Origin: Pomacea canaliculata
Lineage: Eukaryota > Mollusca > Gastropoda > Architaenioglossa > Ampullariidae
DNA: 64,000 bases
Direction of reading: 5' to 3'
Assembly: GCF_003073045.1 (NCBI RefSeq)
Contig: NC_037594.1
Location: 20,900,927-20,964,926 of the forward strand
Shown: in pieces, positions 14,501-26,556 of the stretch
Layout: the number at the start of each line of letters is the position of its first letter
How positions within the stretch are numbered: position 1 is the stretch's first letter
Notes under the pieces: generated by a model
Databases searched by the model: none
Seen by the model: the letters and a program-made list of their open reading frames with translations, nothing else
What the model was told of the DNA's origin: nothing
Position numbers and translations under genes: made by a program

Positions 14501-15337
14501 TAAAGCTCAACGGAAGAGACTTGAACTGCTCCCAGTGATAACAGGAGACTGCGTGAATGACTATCTCGAGATGAGAGGCTAGGAATGGACACGATTTCGC
14601 CTCGACTTCAGTGTTTTACATCATTCAGTGTGTCCCTAAGCGAGATTTGAAAACTCTTTGCTATGGCGAGAATTATCTTTACTACAATTAGTAACTGTCG
14701 CATCGAGTAGGTCTGACAAGAGTTCCATTGTTTTGTTTTGTTTTGTTTTTTTTTGTTTTTGTGGGCGGGTATTTTTCTGAAATAACTGCAGCTACAAGAT
14801 TTCTTGCAAACGAATGTCGTTTTTATATATATATATTACCAAGATATGTGCATGCTACTTTTTCCGAACGTTGGAAGTTTTGAGTAAATCGTGTTTGATA
14901 AATAATAGTAGTCATACTTATTTCTGAAAGTGTCTGGGCCTTGAAGATTTCTGCAGTAGTGTAACAATGTCACTGTTGAAAACTGAAATGTTAGGAACAT
15001 TGTTGTGCTGTTGCTGCACACATTGCGACCTCACCTTGGATCAATTCCCACCTGCCGCATATATTTTGTGAGTCACTGACAAGACACCTGTTGTAGTGTA
15101 CACCTCCTCACTCAGTACCATCGGCTCAATACATCGGAGTGTGAGGGGAAGCAAGAAAGACGAATGTTTGTGGGTAAAACCAGAGAGTTTAGTGCCGAGC
15201 TGGTTGTTGGACAGAGAAAGCTTTCTTTTGCTCGTTGAGCCCTTTATCTTCCACTTGTTAGTAAACATTTCAAACGGGCGCCTTGTCCTTGTCTGTCTTG
15301 TGCTGGTACTGCCGGAGGTCTGGTACACTTGGCTGCT

Positions 15338-15370
15338 TTGTTGTGTGTGTGTGTGTGTGTGTGTGTGTTT
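15338..15370. repeat. (GT)n microsatellite
   Basis: Uninterrupted GT dinucleotide run followed by TTTGTGTGG. It is intergenic and not linked to any gene. Confidence 0.9.
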
Positions 15371-16739
15371 GTGTGGATGGGAAGACAGGCATTTGTTTTT
15401 TAATAGGGACTTTGTATACCAATGTGATTCTACTTCTTCTACTATTTTAAATACTAGTATAGTACTGTTACATTATGCTATAATGCCATACTACTTCTAA
15501 ATTTTATTTACCTGTGTTGGTCATTTATTCTGCACACAGTGATCCCGGCTGCAATTCAAACATACAATCAACTCATGGGTAGGACACGCATATAAGTGCA
15601 GATACACTTTCTCCCAGGGACAGTGTACAGTAATTGCAAAGGAACTAAATTGGATGAAGACATTTTATGCTTTGTTTAGCCTGTGTTATCATTTTATTTT
15701 ATATTAAATTGTAATGTTATCCTTGACAGCTACAACAATTTTTGAAAATTATTAATAAAGATGTTATGTTCAATATTGCATTTGTACTTCATTTGCTGAC
15801 TGACAAAACTGTTTGTGTTGGCTTTAACCTAATGTATGCTGAATGCACATGAAGACTTTGTTTGGAGTTGCGAACATCCATGTAGAGGTAACGAGAACAT
15901 CTCTCTACCTGTACTTTAATGTCCTCAGTCGTCGGGGGCACGTGGTCAGCAGCTGATCACTCGAGAAGATGTTTTATCAGGGATGGGAGATGACTACAGG
16001 TACACGAGAGTGAACGACAAGAGTGACAGAAGGAAAAATATAGGGTGTGTTGGAAAGCGTGGGAACATAGATGGGCAGAGAGAGAGAGAGGGAAATGTTC
16101 ACACAGCATTGCCTAGGAATGAATCAGACATTCATAATATTTTAGTATTATATAAGGATGGGTTTGAACAAAAAGCGCGAAATCAAATGAGAAAAAAGCG
16201 ATGGAAAGGCACTTCCGTATTTCCATTAAAAATAGAATATTAAAATGTGCTTCTCTGTTTTCCTGCCTAATGTTACACTCTTTTCTCAGCCCTTCTGTCT
16301 GTCTGTTTCTTTCTCTCTCTCTCACACACACAGAGTGAAACTTGTCATTCGTAGGTTGAAAAGCTAGACATGACATACTAAAAAATCCGTGTGATATACT
16401 GGATGCATTTGATGCAAGAAAAAATTCAGATACCGATATTACCTGCACAAGAGAGGAGAGTCCTGATTGCACCACATCGCACTTTTCTGTTTGTGCAAAT
16501 TGTGCGAAGTCATGCTACACGTGTATCTGACAGGTCACGGCAAGAACAGCCATATAGCCACAGGTCAGTCACATGATCAGAGATATATGTCTTTATCATC
16601 TTATTATACTTGATTATCTCCTGTCAGGTGATAACCAAAGCTTCCGATATTAAATGCATATCCTGGCCTGAGTTCATTAGTGTGATTCCGTCTCTTACCG
16701 TCTCGTGCAGCAAGCTTCTACTGTAAGCTGTCTTTTGTT

Positions 16740-16990
16740 CTCATATTTGTGAACGGGTGTTTGTTTGTACATGTGATTGTGAAAATATGATTGCTTATAG
16801 GTATGAGTTTGTAATGTGTTTGTAGAAGTTCATACGTGTGTGTTTGTACATGTGTTTCAATAAATATAATTACTCATACGTGTGTGTTTATAGAAGAACG
16901 ATTGGTTATACGTGTGTATGTACATGTGTTTGTAGACATATAATTGCTTGTTAACATATGATTGTGTGTTTGAAAATGTGTGTACATAGA
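16740..16990. repeat. Degenerate GT-rich minisatellite
   Basis: Four or so loose repeats built from ATACGTGTGTG, TTTGTACATGTG and TAATTGCTTAT words, with a period of roughly 60 bases. No coding potential was found on either strand. Confidence 0.6.
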
Positions 16991-17299
16991 ACTTAGTCAT
17001 TCGTGGCTTACACTGGTCTCGCTTGACAGCACATGGATAGACGATGGAGCATCGCAAGGACCCACCTCCCACCTGTTATAGTCGATAGTGAACAGGATGA
17101 CCCTCCACTCCTTCACGTTTGACAGACAGTTAATTTTCACCTTTAGACGCTGCAGAGTCCATCACCTTGAAAATTACTTTCGACAAGGTGTCATGCTGGT
17201 CACGTGACCAAACTAAAGCAGCTTGCGCCGCTTTACGGTTTTGAATAGGGTCCCTGGTGTCCTGGTGGCCACCCTGCTTTATACAAAGTTGTTGATTTT

Positions 17300-17690
17300 A
17301 TTTTTCTTACGAAATGCGGAGCAGCCTTCTAAGGCACTTGTCTCGAATGTCCAGATTTTTTAACTGCATTGGCAAGCAGAGTCCACCTTTCACATCCATA
17401 AAACAGGATCGGTACTACGAGCGACTTTTACAGTTTCTCTTTGTGGTCAAACTTATGTCATGGATGTGCCAGACCCCGTCCAGCCTAACGATTGCAGTTG
17501 CTGCTGTCTAGATTCCTATGCAGATATCCATCATGTCTGGAGAAGGTGTTTACCTCTTCGTTTGTCTTCAGCTGGAAGCTGTACAGGTCCTTGCAATATT
17601 CAGTCCATCGGTCGAGTACAGTATTGCTTACTTTTTAGAAGGCGGTTGTTCCTGTCTGCGATGTACAATGTGTACGTGTTTTGGTAGATG
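17300..17690 (-). mobile_element. Internally deleted LINE (non-LTR retrotransposon) remnant
   Basis: On the minus strand a peptide like TVLDRWTEYCKDLYS is followed within 300 bases by ILFYGCERWTLL and then by KCLRRLLRIS in another frame. These are the linker upstream of the reverse transcriptase and the C-terminal thumb/end region of a widespread endonuclease-type LINE family. In full elements they lie some hundreds of codons apart, so the reverse transcriptase core is missing here. The frame is broken and no ends or poly-A tail were found. Confidence 0.75.
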
Positions 17691-19108
17691 TGTTGGTAGA
17701 TGTGTTTTGTGAATGCGTCTTGTTCACACGTAATGTCTCCTAACGACTCACATCTTTAGACAGGCCCCCAAAGTGTTTGTGTTATGTAGTAGGATTACAA
17801 TAAATTTCCGAGCTATATTTTCCATCATCGTTTAATTATTTCTTCCTTTTGTCTCTATTTCCTTTCCAGTCAACAATCTACAGAATTCATCAACTGATAG
17901 TCTAAGTTATGAAAGGCTGTAAGACCATAAAATAATCTTTAGACATTTTATCACAATGTCCATCATTATCCTCCCCTAACGATGAGAAGATGAGCGTCGA
18001 TGAGATAATGTATCAACCGATAGATTAAGTTATCAATCACGCTGTGTTAGTTATCATATTGTGACACATGACCTGGTGAAAGTAAAAAAATTCTCAAGTG
18101 CAAGCTACGCACGAGACGTGTTACGTCACAGGACCTCATAAGGTCTTCGCGCTCCCGACCTCGCGTCACACAACGTGATGAACTTCGTTCGCGGATGCGA
18201 CTGTGATTGCTATTAGAACACAATCTCGCTCACTACGTGGTGTAGTTTGGCCAATATACTCTTCCGACAGAAAGCAACGAAAGGTGGTATATCCTTTAAT
18301 TAATGACTTCCACGTTCGCCAAAACAAATGTTCTGAGGACAATAAAAAATATACAGTTGCATTTTTGTCTTTGCTTTGAAAAATTCAGTTCTAATTATAT
18401 TTATTATTGAAATGAAGTTTTTATGTTATTCAGGTTGTAAATTATAAAATAAAGAGTTGTATCTGCGTTTGAGGAAACTTCCTAGATTTTATGTATAACG
18501 GATATGGCCTCGTGCTGTCGTCAGTCTGTTTTCTATTGTTAAGTGTATCCTGGCGCCGTTAATTACTGTTTTGGTATTTCTGCTGTCAAGCTAAATCTTG
18601 ATGAATATCACTTTATTAATATACAAAACACCAATTTTTTCTTTCAAGGCTTTCGGAACTGTACGAATAATCTAATAATTGTCTCTTTTATGACAGCAGC
18701 CGTCCCATCTTTGGTAGATGTAGATGGCACGTCATATACTAAATGGCCGTTTCGGTGTACCCACCTAGCACATGAGTTACAAATTAGGGTCGACTGATGA
18801 TGCAATTCCTGAGCGCAGAGGGCATGTTCTCACGCGAGAAACTTTGAACTCGGCGCCAAAGCTTAAATGATAACGGGTAGTAGTGCAGACAATCAAGACA
18901 GACCTTTAAGAAAAACCGACAGTTTAACGTCTGTAAACTGTTTTTGTACAAATAACTACGCTACAAATAACGTAAACAACAATAGATTATACAGCAGAGT
19001 CACTATTCTTTTAGTTCCCCACCAGAAAACATGTCTTCTCTGATTTGCATACATAAAGAAGTGTATCGACAGACCTGCTCTATTTTTTTTTTCAGACGGG
19101 ATTTTTCC

Positions 19109-20941
19109 ATGGCAAAAAACGTTCCTCACACTAGATTTGCTAGAGTAGTTTGTCTTGCCTTCATCATCTGCTCAAGAACAGCGGTGGTGTGGACGTGGCC
19201 GGACGGCGCAGGACAGGAAGCCTGTTCTCAGCAGAGTCCCCAGGTGTGTCATGGCGCCCCGCCCGAGGTCTCTCCTCCTCCGTTTGCTGTCTTCGTGCAA
19301 GCGACCACATACTCCGCTTCGGAAAGAATTCCTGGTATGTCGAGGCACATTAACAGAGGAACAAGAAACCCTTACACCAGCGATTAGGGTTTCAATCTAC
19401 AATCTAAAAAAAACACCTCCATTATTTTAGTCTTTTCCAGCGTTCTGCTCACAGGAATTAGAGCTTTTCCGTGACCTGAAACAAGATGGTTACAAGGTTT
19501 CACATGCACAAAGAATAAGATTAAGTTGATGCACTACTCTGACTTTGAACTCTTTGTGCTTGGGTGCCGTGAAAAATATACCTACCTACGAGCTTTCCTC
19601 CGTACTCCAGGAAAATATCATTAACTTCTGTTCCCTTGGGTCCTGACAGGAGCACTGATACCCCAAAAGCTTCATGTTCATATATTTTGTTTTGCATCAA
19701 AATATGTTTATGGCAGGTTGGCATATTTTCACACACAGTTTTTCCTCCCGTTGATCACAGACTCAAATTTGACGAAGATGGTCACAACTATTTTATAGGG
19801 AGCTGACAACTTGATATTTTTCCGTTGTTTACCTTTGCAGTGAGTATAGTGGTGCTGAACGACACGGAGGACTTTAACGGCTTTTTGTTTGGCGCCCACC
19901 GAGTGACTGGCAACACCACTGAGTACATCGGGCGTTACGAGCACGACAACGTCACGCAGCCCCTGTGTGACTCCGTCACGGTCAGTGTCACACACTTGTA
20001 CTGTCTCTACTGTCTGTCATGGTCAGTGTTAAGTCACGGTCAGTGTCACACACTTATACTGTCTCTACTGTTACGGTCAGTGTCACACACTCATACTGTC
20101 TCTACATACTCATGCTATCTCTGGTATCAGCCAGTTTTAATCACAAGTAGTGGAATACAATTTCTTTTCTCTCCCTCTCTCTTTTTCTCCTTTCTTCCTC
20201 TCTTCCAATGACTACAGAAGAGATGATCCTGAGCATACTCTTTTTAATTACCCAAACTTATAATCGACTTATAATGAAAGAAACTCAGGCCGTGTTGCAT
20301 GTAATGTTTCTAACAATCTGAGATTACTGGAAGAAGTCAGAAATAAATCGTTGTAATCTACATCAGCAATGGCTTGAACATACAAACTGTATTTTCGCAG
20401 GGAACGGCCCTGACACACAGAAGCAGCGATCCAAAACAGAATCTCACTTTTGTTTGGATTGCACCGTCAGTCAACGAAGGGATGTCGTATTCAAGTATGT
20501 TTACGAAGATAAATGTTTCTTCCTTCTATTTTGAAGCTCTCTGTCTCTCTCACACACACTCAGTTCCACGTATTATCTCTGGAATTTAATTCTTCATTTT
20601 CTTGACATAATTCACACGCGTGTGCGTATACACACTAACGTTCGTCAATCGTCTGTTACTCATTGCAAGCAAGTGAAACACACAGACATAATAAACTGAT
20701 ACATATCTAGTATCGTTCGGGGGGGGGGGGGGGGTGAAACGAGGGAATGGCATGACAGATATTTTCTTCCCGGCCTCAACCAGCCCAGTAAGTGTCTGAT
20801 CTGTGGAATTCGTATTTCCTCTTGTTCAATCTTGTCCACCCCCACGTTTACAGAATTACAGTCGTTCCTCAGAAGCATTAACGTCATGGTCAGACGACCC
20901 TGGTCCTTCTCTTAGTGTTGTTTGTTGGGTTTTTGGTGGGT

Positions 20942-20998
<57 letters not shown>

Positions 20999-23900
20999 TG
21001 CAACAGCCGCTAGTTATTACCTGAAGAATGTCAAAGATCGCAGAGTTTTCACTTTCCAGAAGCGCCATTGTGGGAGGCAACAAGTCTCTTTACTGGGTCA
21101 ACGTCACGGCCCACAACCTGCTGCAACCGTCAGGGAACTGGTCGTCCCTTAGCACCACTCCTGCTCCAGAGACTACATCATCCCAGGTGAGTTTAAGAGA
21201 AACAAAATTTACTGTCCACTATTTGCCTGTTACATTCAGACTAAATATTACCCGCATACCAAGTATGTGTGTTTATATATATATATACATCATTTTTTCA
21301 ATATTTTTACTTTTGCGGGCATGGTTCACAGTCTCACAAGATTTTCAAAGACCCCCAATGTGGTCACAAGCTATCCTGTTACGGAGACTGCGAGGAAGAT
21401 GGATGCACTTTCCTATCTACGTGGTACGTAGAGGACCAGTGGCTGGTGGTCACCATTAAGTCTGTGGTCACCAGCGGCACAAGCCTGTGGACAGCAGTCG
21501 GATTTGGCTTGAAAGATAGCATGGTACTGTGTAAGCTTCCTGTGTTGTTTTCTGTGAAACTGGCTTTTTACTTTAATGTTAAGACTATTTCTCTGCGAAT
21601 ATTTTGAAAGCTGATGGTGGGAACTGTTGAACTTTCTTGTTGAAACTGTTGTGTTTGGTTGTTCTATGCAAGATAGACTGACTGGTGTTACCACACTCTA
21701 TTCCCTGTGATTAGAGCACTTCGGTGATCAGAGTTAGTGTTTGATATGTCTCTCTCTATATATATATATGTAGTAGATTTTAAATTATTTTAATCCTTTG
21801 CTTAATGATTAATAAAGAAAGTTTGGTGTACTCAACAGAATGAAGCTAGTGTGACAGAATGCATCCTCAACACCAATAGCCTACAAGCCTTCATGTCCTC
21901 CAACAAAGACTATGGCAACGAAAAGATTTCTCCTGATGTCAGTATTACTCTCTCACACACACACACACACGTACGACATTAGATTGTTTATTCTAATGTT
22001 ACTTTTCTATGCTGCTTTATTTTGTTAAAACTATTAAGTCATGGTGTCTCTATCATGCATGTTGACATACGTCTGTAAGTTTTCATTCATGCGTACAAAT
22101 CGCCAACTCAATCCCTAAAATAAATCACTTTCTCACAAATCACACTTTATAAATGTTCTGTTTCTTGACCCGCTTACAAAGACAACTTGTCTCTAACCCA
22201 CTAATACAACATGAACAGCAACCACACAAAACGAAGAGTATATTGTCCTCTTCTCTTCGAATCCCTGTATCGGCGGTTAAATCAAATAGTGTATTTTGTG
22301 TGTTTGTGTGTGTGTGTTGTTTGTCCTGCAGCCTAAAGTTGGTCTCAGTCAGGTGTCAGGCACCCTTGAAGATGGCGTCTTATCTTGTTCTTTCCACCGC
22401 GCACTCGTCGTTGCTGGTCGCACAGACATATACGATCTGACGGCACAGAAGTACCACGTGATGATGGCTAGAGGTACCGCCTCAGGTAGGTGTCCTCACA
22501 TCCTTCTGCAACTTTTGTTGCCTCTATCGTTGCTTCTGGACGCATTGTTATCCAGCGTTGCTTTATGCAACCGTTTGGACATATTGGTTATCGCAGGATA
22601 AGACGAGGGCTGATGAAAAGTTGCGAGTTTTGCCTGTGCAGGCTGGGACATCACCCCACACGACCAGTCCGACGCGTTTGTCACCAGCGACAGCTACAAC
22701 CTGACTCTTCCTGTGGACATTGGGGCCAAGAGTGAGAGCCAAACGCTGGTCAAGCTCCACGGCTGCCTCATGACGCTGGCGTGGATAATGGCGGGCAGTG
22801 TCGGCTTGCTGATGGCCAGGTTCTACAAGGACGCCTGGAAAACCAAGACCCTGTGTGGGGTCAAGGTTTGGTTCGCGGTGAGTGATCCCAAACCTCAAGT
22901 GTTGGTGTGGTTTGTTGTTCGTATGCTTTTCGCCCAAACTGTGCCAGTTTGAAGGTTTTTGTGAGGTCTGTTTTAATGGTGGTTAAGGTTTCTGTTCACC
23001 AGCCATCCCGTTGTCCGCAAGGCCTTCTGTTTTCTCTCCTGAGTACATGAACTATGTAAACATAAACATACTGAGTACATGAACTATGTAACCAGATTAG
23101 CCATCGCAGTTTAACTCCAGTGTCTATCAATATTAAACTTCATATTTCTGAGCTGATATCATTGCCGTTAATATTTTGTCACGGCTATAACTGAACCTCA
23201 TAATCTGTCCATAAAAGTATCCAAACATGTAATTATTCGTGTGAAGCAATCAAAAAAAATTAAATATCTATTTCTTTTGTTTTGACTTTCAGATTCACAG
23301 AGCCTGCATGGTTGCAACTTTTTTCGCCACTGCTTTGGGCTTCGCCCTTATTTTTATAAAGTTGGAGGCTACAGCACGGTAAAGACATCAACACTTCTAT
23401 GAGACTTGTGTAGTTGTATCTATGTCCGCAACGCAGGATAGTTTGGCTGCAGTAGTTCACGTACAGCAGAAACTACTGCCACGTGGCAGTTTAAACTTTG
23501 GTTATTAGTGAGAAGTATGATAAGGCGACAATTGAACCAGGGTTGTAGAGAGTGTTCATAAAGTGTGCGTTGATTAAATGGGCACAGACCAACGGTGTTG
23601 CAGGATCATGTGTCCGAATTTTCAAAATCTTAAACAACGCTTAACACCAAGTATCGGACGACAGAGGGAAATGCTAAGACATCCTGTACTTTGTTATCTA
23701 TACATGTTGCTTCTTAACATTTCTTGTATATAAATCTCTCTCTGCACTTTGCTTTCTGTTTCAGATAACTGGTGAAGACTATCAAAAGGCGCATCCTATT
23801 CTTGGCATAATAGTCACTGTTCTGACTGTCATCAATGTAAGTGTAAAATGTCCTCAATATAAGTGTAAATGTCCTCAATGTAAGTGTAAATGTCCTCAAT

Positions 23901-26125
23901 ATAAGTGTAAATGTCCTCAATGTAAGTGTAAAATGTCATCAAAATATAAGAAACAAATGTCATCTAAGTTCGTGTTGACGAGGAATGATGAACGCAGTAT
24001 TTGCGTCTTTTGTTTGAGATGCTATTTACAAAAAGATCCGTTGCATGTTTGTTTGTTTTTTGTTTTGTTTTTTTCGCAGCCGATCATGTCCTTTTTCCGA
24101 TGTGCGCCAAACCATGACCACAGGCCTATTTTTAACTGGGCTCACTGGGCTGTGGGAAGCAGCGCCTACATTCTCGGAGGTAAGCAAGCGCCACACGTGT
24201 GTGTGAGAGAGAGAGACTTGCCTGAGTGGCTCGGTATGACGCAATGTAAGCTCGACTGGTCAACGCAGTGGACATTGTCGTGTCGTTGAAGAGCCGTTAG
24301 ATGAACTATGTACCATCTCTAGCACCTGAGATTATCAAAATTGTTGTTGGTCTTAAAAAAACATGATGCACAATGCACTGAAGAAAATATGTTTATGTAC
24401 GATTTAGAGCAGTGTGGGCTTTTGACTCTTCTGGGAAATCATTCCCATAAAACATGTTTTAAAAAAACTGATAAACAATAGAGTTTTTGGTTTTTTTCAC
24501 GCATGCGCTGTAACGCTTTCCAGTGATCACGCTCGCCATCGGCACGAGGTTGTATCAGTCCCCGCTCTACGTGACGTACGTCGTGGTAGGCTTCGGCGTG
24601 CTGCACGTGCTGGAGCATGTTCTGCTGGAGGTTATCAAGATGAAGGCAAGAAGAGACGGTAAGACATTCGCCTCCTACCCTCACTGAAAGTGTGAAAGCT
24701 GATAATGCTCGTGTCGCAGCTTCCTTATAGGATAACGGGCGACGACCATAACAAGAATGTACCTGTAGGTGGCGCTAGCAAAGATAGAGAAACCTGTAAA
24801 TTTCAGCCTCCAAAACTCATCCATTAATTAATTATTCGCTACGATTCTCACCTGGGATCAACGAGCACTGATAACAGCGCACTACGTCACGTTGGTACAC
24901 CATCTACAACATTGCCTGCAGTCAACACCAATCAGAGAGAGAGAATGAGTGACACCTCTGATTAGTCGGACGGTGACAGTCTGCCTTTCTGAAAGAAAAA
25001 AAAAAGTGCTACTTTAGCACGAGAAATGCAGACTTTCAACGTCCGAATATCCCAAACTGTCGCTGTGATTGGTGTTGACTGCAGGTAATGTTGTGGATGG
25101 TGTACCAACGTGACGTAGTACACTTTTTGCGACGCTCGTTGATCGCAGGTGCCAATCGCCAGAGGATAATAAATTAACGGATGGGTTTTCGAAGCTGAAA
25201 TTTTCAGATTAGGTTTATATTGCCTATGTCTACCCTTAATCGCAAAAAAAAAACAAACAAAAAAAAAACAAAAAAAAAAACACGCTATCCATTCAGGTTG
25301 GTCTTAAGAGGCAACATGTTTTGGGTGATGTATTGTCTTTGCAAGTACTTGCTCAGATTAAATGCAGTTTTCATCTATAGGTCTATCGTGGGGTTGGTTT
25401 AATGTGAGGTCCTGACGATAAGCAGGAATTCTTCAGTTAAACGTGTGAAAATGAGTTGCCGGTTTCAAGTGGCAAGTCGATTGTTCAGATCACACATGGC
25501 GAAGATTTACAGGGCTGTAAATTAGTTGCTGGCTCGGCGTAAAAACCAATCCCCAACCTCCAACTTTTCGCCCCACATATCTCTCTCGTTTAAGTTCTCT
25601 TTTTCTCTCTACTGCAGGGGATTTAGCTGTTCAAGGAGACTTGAAGAAAATAATCTCTTCTGAATCCTACGAGCAGGCGAAGCAGGTATATATAACTATG
25701 TACACACAAGCCATGCCGTCCTTGCTGAGAACAAATGATCAAAAAATGTAGAAATATATCTTAGTCTCAAAGTAACATTCACATTTCTTTTTCAAAGCTG
25801 TCTCAACATATAACACACATTAAAATATAACCTCAAAATATATATAAATATATTTATTTAACTTAATCTAACAGTATAATCTTAAGCACAATAACGAAAA
25901 GTTATTGGTAAAAATCGACATGAAATTCTGAATCGGCTAACGCTATGGCTTCACAGATCATCAGGACAGCCTCAGCCTTTAGTCAGTGTAACAATCCCTT
26001 GTTGTCTTTATTCTCTTCAGGAATACTACATATGGCAGGACCACATTCTGCAAGCAGTCATCGGTCTCCACGTCTTTGCTGCAACTGCTGTATCCCTGCT
26101 AACCATCGTGAAAGTGACTGGCTGA
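19109..26125 (+). CDS. FRRS1: Reeler-DOMON-cytochrome b561 ferric reductase (FRRS1 family), gene B
   Basis: Exons: 19096(ATG 19109)-19334, 19841-19980, 20401-20494, 21044-21186, 21332-21523, 21839-21937, 22332-22485, 22642-22877, 23293-23378, 23765-23836, 24080-24179, 24524-24658, 25618-25685, 26021-26125; about 616 residues. A strong acceptor (poly-T then CAG) 13 bases before the ATG implies a 5'UTR intron. A signal peptide (RVVCLAFIICSRTAVV), a Reeler domain (FNGFLFGAH), a Ser/Thr-rich linker, a DOMON domain and a cytochrome b561 core follow. Likely heme histidines are H389 (KLHGCLMTLAW), H430 (IHRAC), H467 (KAHPILG) and H503 (FNWAHWAVG). Spacings 41 and 36 match gene A. The role is probably transmembrane electron transfer to metal ions (family knowledge). 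All junctions agree in phase except 23378/23765, which lacks one base. Gene A encodes the region of exons 10-11 in a single exon. Confidence 0.92.
20719..20735. repeat. Poly-G tract
   Basis: Run of about 17 G residues in the intron between exons 20494 and 21044 of gene B. It has G-quadruplex potential but no known function here. Confidence 0.85.
20938..20998. repeat. (GTT)n microsatellite just upstream of a gene B exon
   Basis: About 19 GTT units end roughly 45 bases before the acceptor of exon 21044-21186, so the repeat takes the place of the usual pyrimidine tract and branch-point zone. The acceptor itself (ATCGCAG) has a weak pyrimidine tract. Confidence 0.9.
23828..23940 (+). repeat. About 20-bp minisatellite that repeats the exon 10 splice donor of gene B
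   Basis: Five units of the type CAATGTAAGTGTAAATGTCCT start at the 3' end of exon 23765-23836. The first unit includes the real donor (AAT|GTAAGTGT). Units alternate between GTAAGT and ATAAGT at the donor position, leaving two further perfect donor copies downstream. Confidence 0.85.
24790..25216. mobile_element. Foldback/MITE-like element with about 150-bp inverted arms
   Basis: The left arm (about 24790-24935) and right arm (about 25065-25216) are reverse complements over nearly their whole length, including TCAACGAGC, CACGTTGGTACACCATC and CTGCAGTCAACACCAATCA. The central loop is about 130 bases with no coding capacity. It lies in intron 12 of gene B. No clear target duplication was found, so the superfamily is not assigned. 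Confidence 0.8.
25240..25282. repeat. A-rich simple repeat
   Basis: Runs of A separated by single C residues, just after the foldback element in the same intron of gene B. Confidence 0.8.
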
Positions 26126-26349
26126 CGTTCCTTTCCACAGTGTGTCGTTCGAAATCTCTGACTTTCTGTGTTAGAAAGACTGTTGCAATGCTTCGTTGTT
26201 AAAATAATTCAGTTCCCATTACAGTTAAGCCCTGAAGTACAAGTGTATGTGTGCAGGTGTGTGTGTGTGCGTGCATGTTTGTGTATGATGTTTCTGTATG
26301 ATGTGTGGTGTGTTCTACCGCCACAAATATTTGAATAATTATATATGTA
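26126..26349. other. 3' flank of reductase gene B
   Basis: Probable 3'UTR with a short GT-rich stretch. No AATAAA is seen before the hAT MITE that follows. An ATTAAA near 26602, beyond that MITE, is the nearest candidate polyadenylation signal, so the MITE may be part of the 3'UTR. Confidence 0.4.
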
Positions 26350-26556
26350 CAGCCGCGGTTCTCAACCTGTGGGGCGCGCCCCCCTGGGGGAGGGGCGCGA
26401 CGTTCTTACAAGGGGGGCTCAAAGGTGGTAATTTTTTTAAAGTTTCTTATACCGGTATTAGTGAAATTAGCTTATATTGCTGGCTAAGGGAGGCGCGCGG
26501 AGGTACCTTTGTTCGTCAGGGAGGCGTCGTCACAAGTAAAAGGTTGAGAACAGCTG
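26350..26556. mobile_element. hAT-type MITE
   Basis: It begins CAGCCGCGGTTCTCAACCTG and ends with the inverted form AGGTTGAGAACAGCTG, the terminal motif of a widespread hAT family (CAGNGGTTCTCAACCT). It is about 207 bases, GC-rich and non-coding. ATGTA flanks both ends, which could be the preserved part of an 8-bp duplication. It lies just beyond the stop of gene B. Confidence 0.8.

Larger units (their letters stand above)
6849..19095. other. Intergenic region between the two divergent reductase genes
   Basis: About 12 kb without a gene I can support. It holds the 5' flank of gene A, homopolymer and simple-repeat tracts (poly-T near 9350; mixed T/G runs at 12414-12460; GT repeat at 15340; a three-unit decamer near 11520), a GT-rich minisatellite-like stretch at 16740-16985, and a LINE remnant at 17300-17690. 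Open frames of 100-134 codons here have no splice context and no recognisable domain. GC-richer stretches near 9180-9330 and 11560-11830 could hide small exons, but no domain is visible in them. Confidence 0.6.

Noticed and set aside
15096-15500. 134-codon plus-strand frame
   Set aside because: It crosses a GT microsatellite; no domain, signal peptide or splice sites support it.
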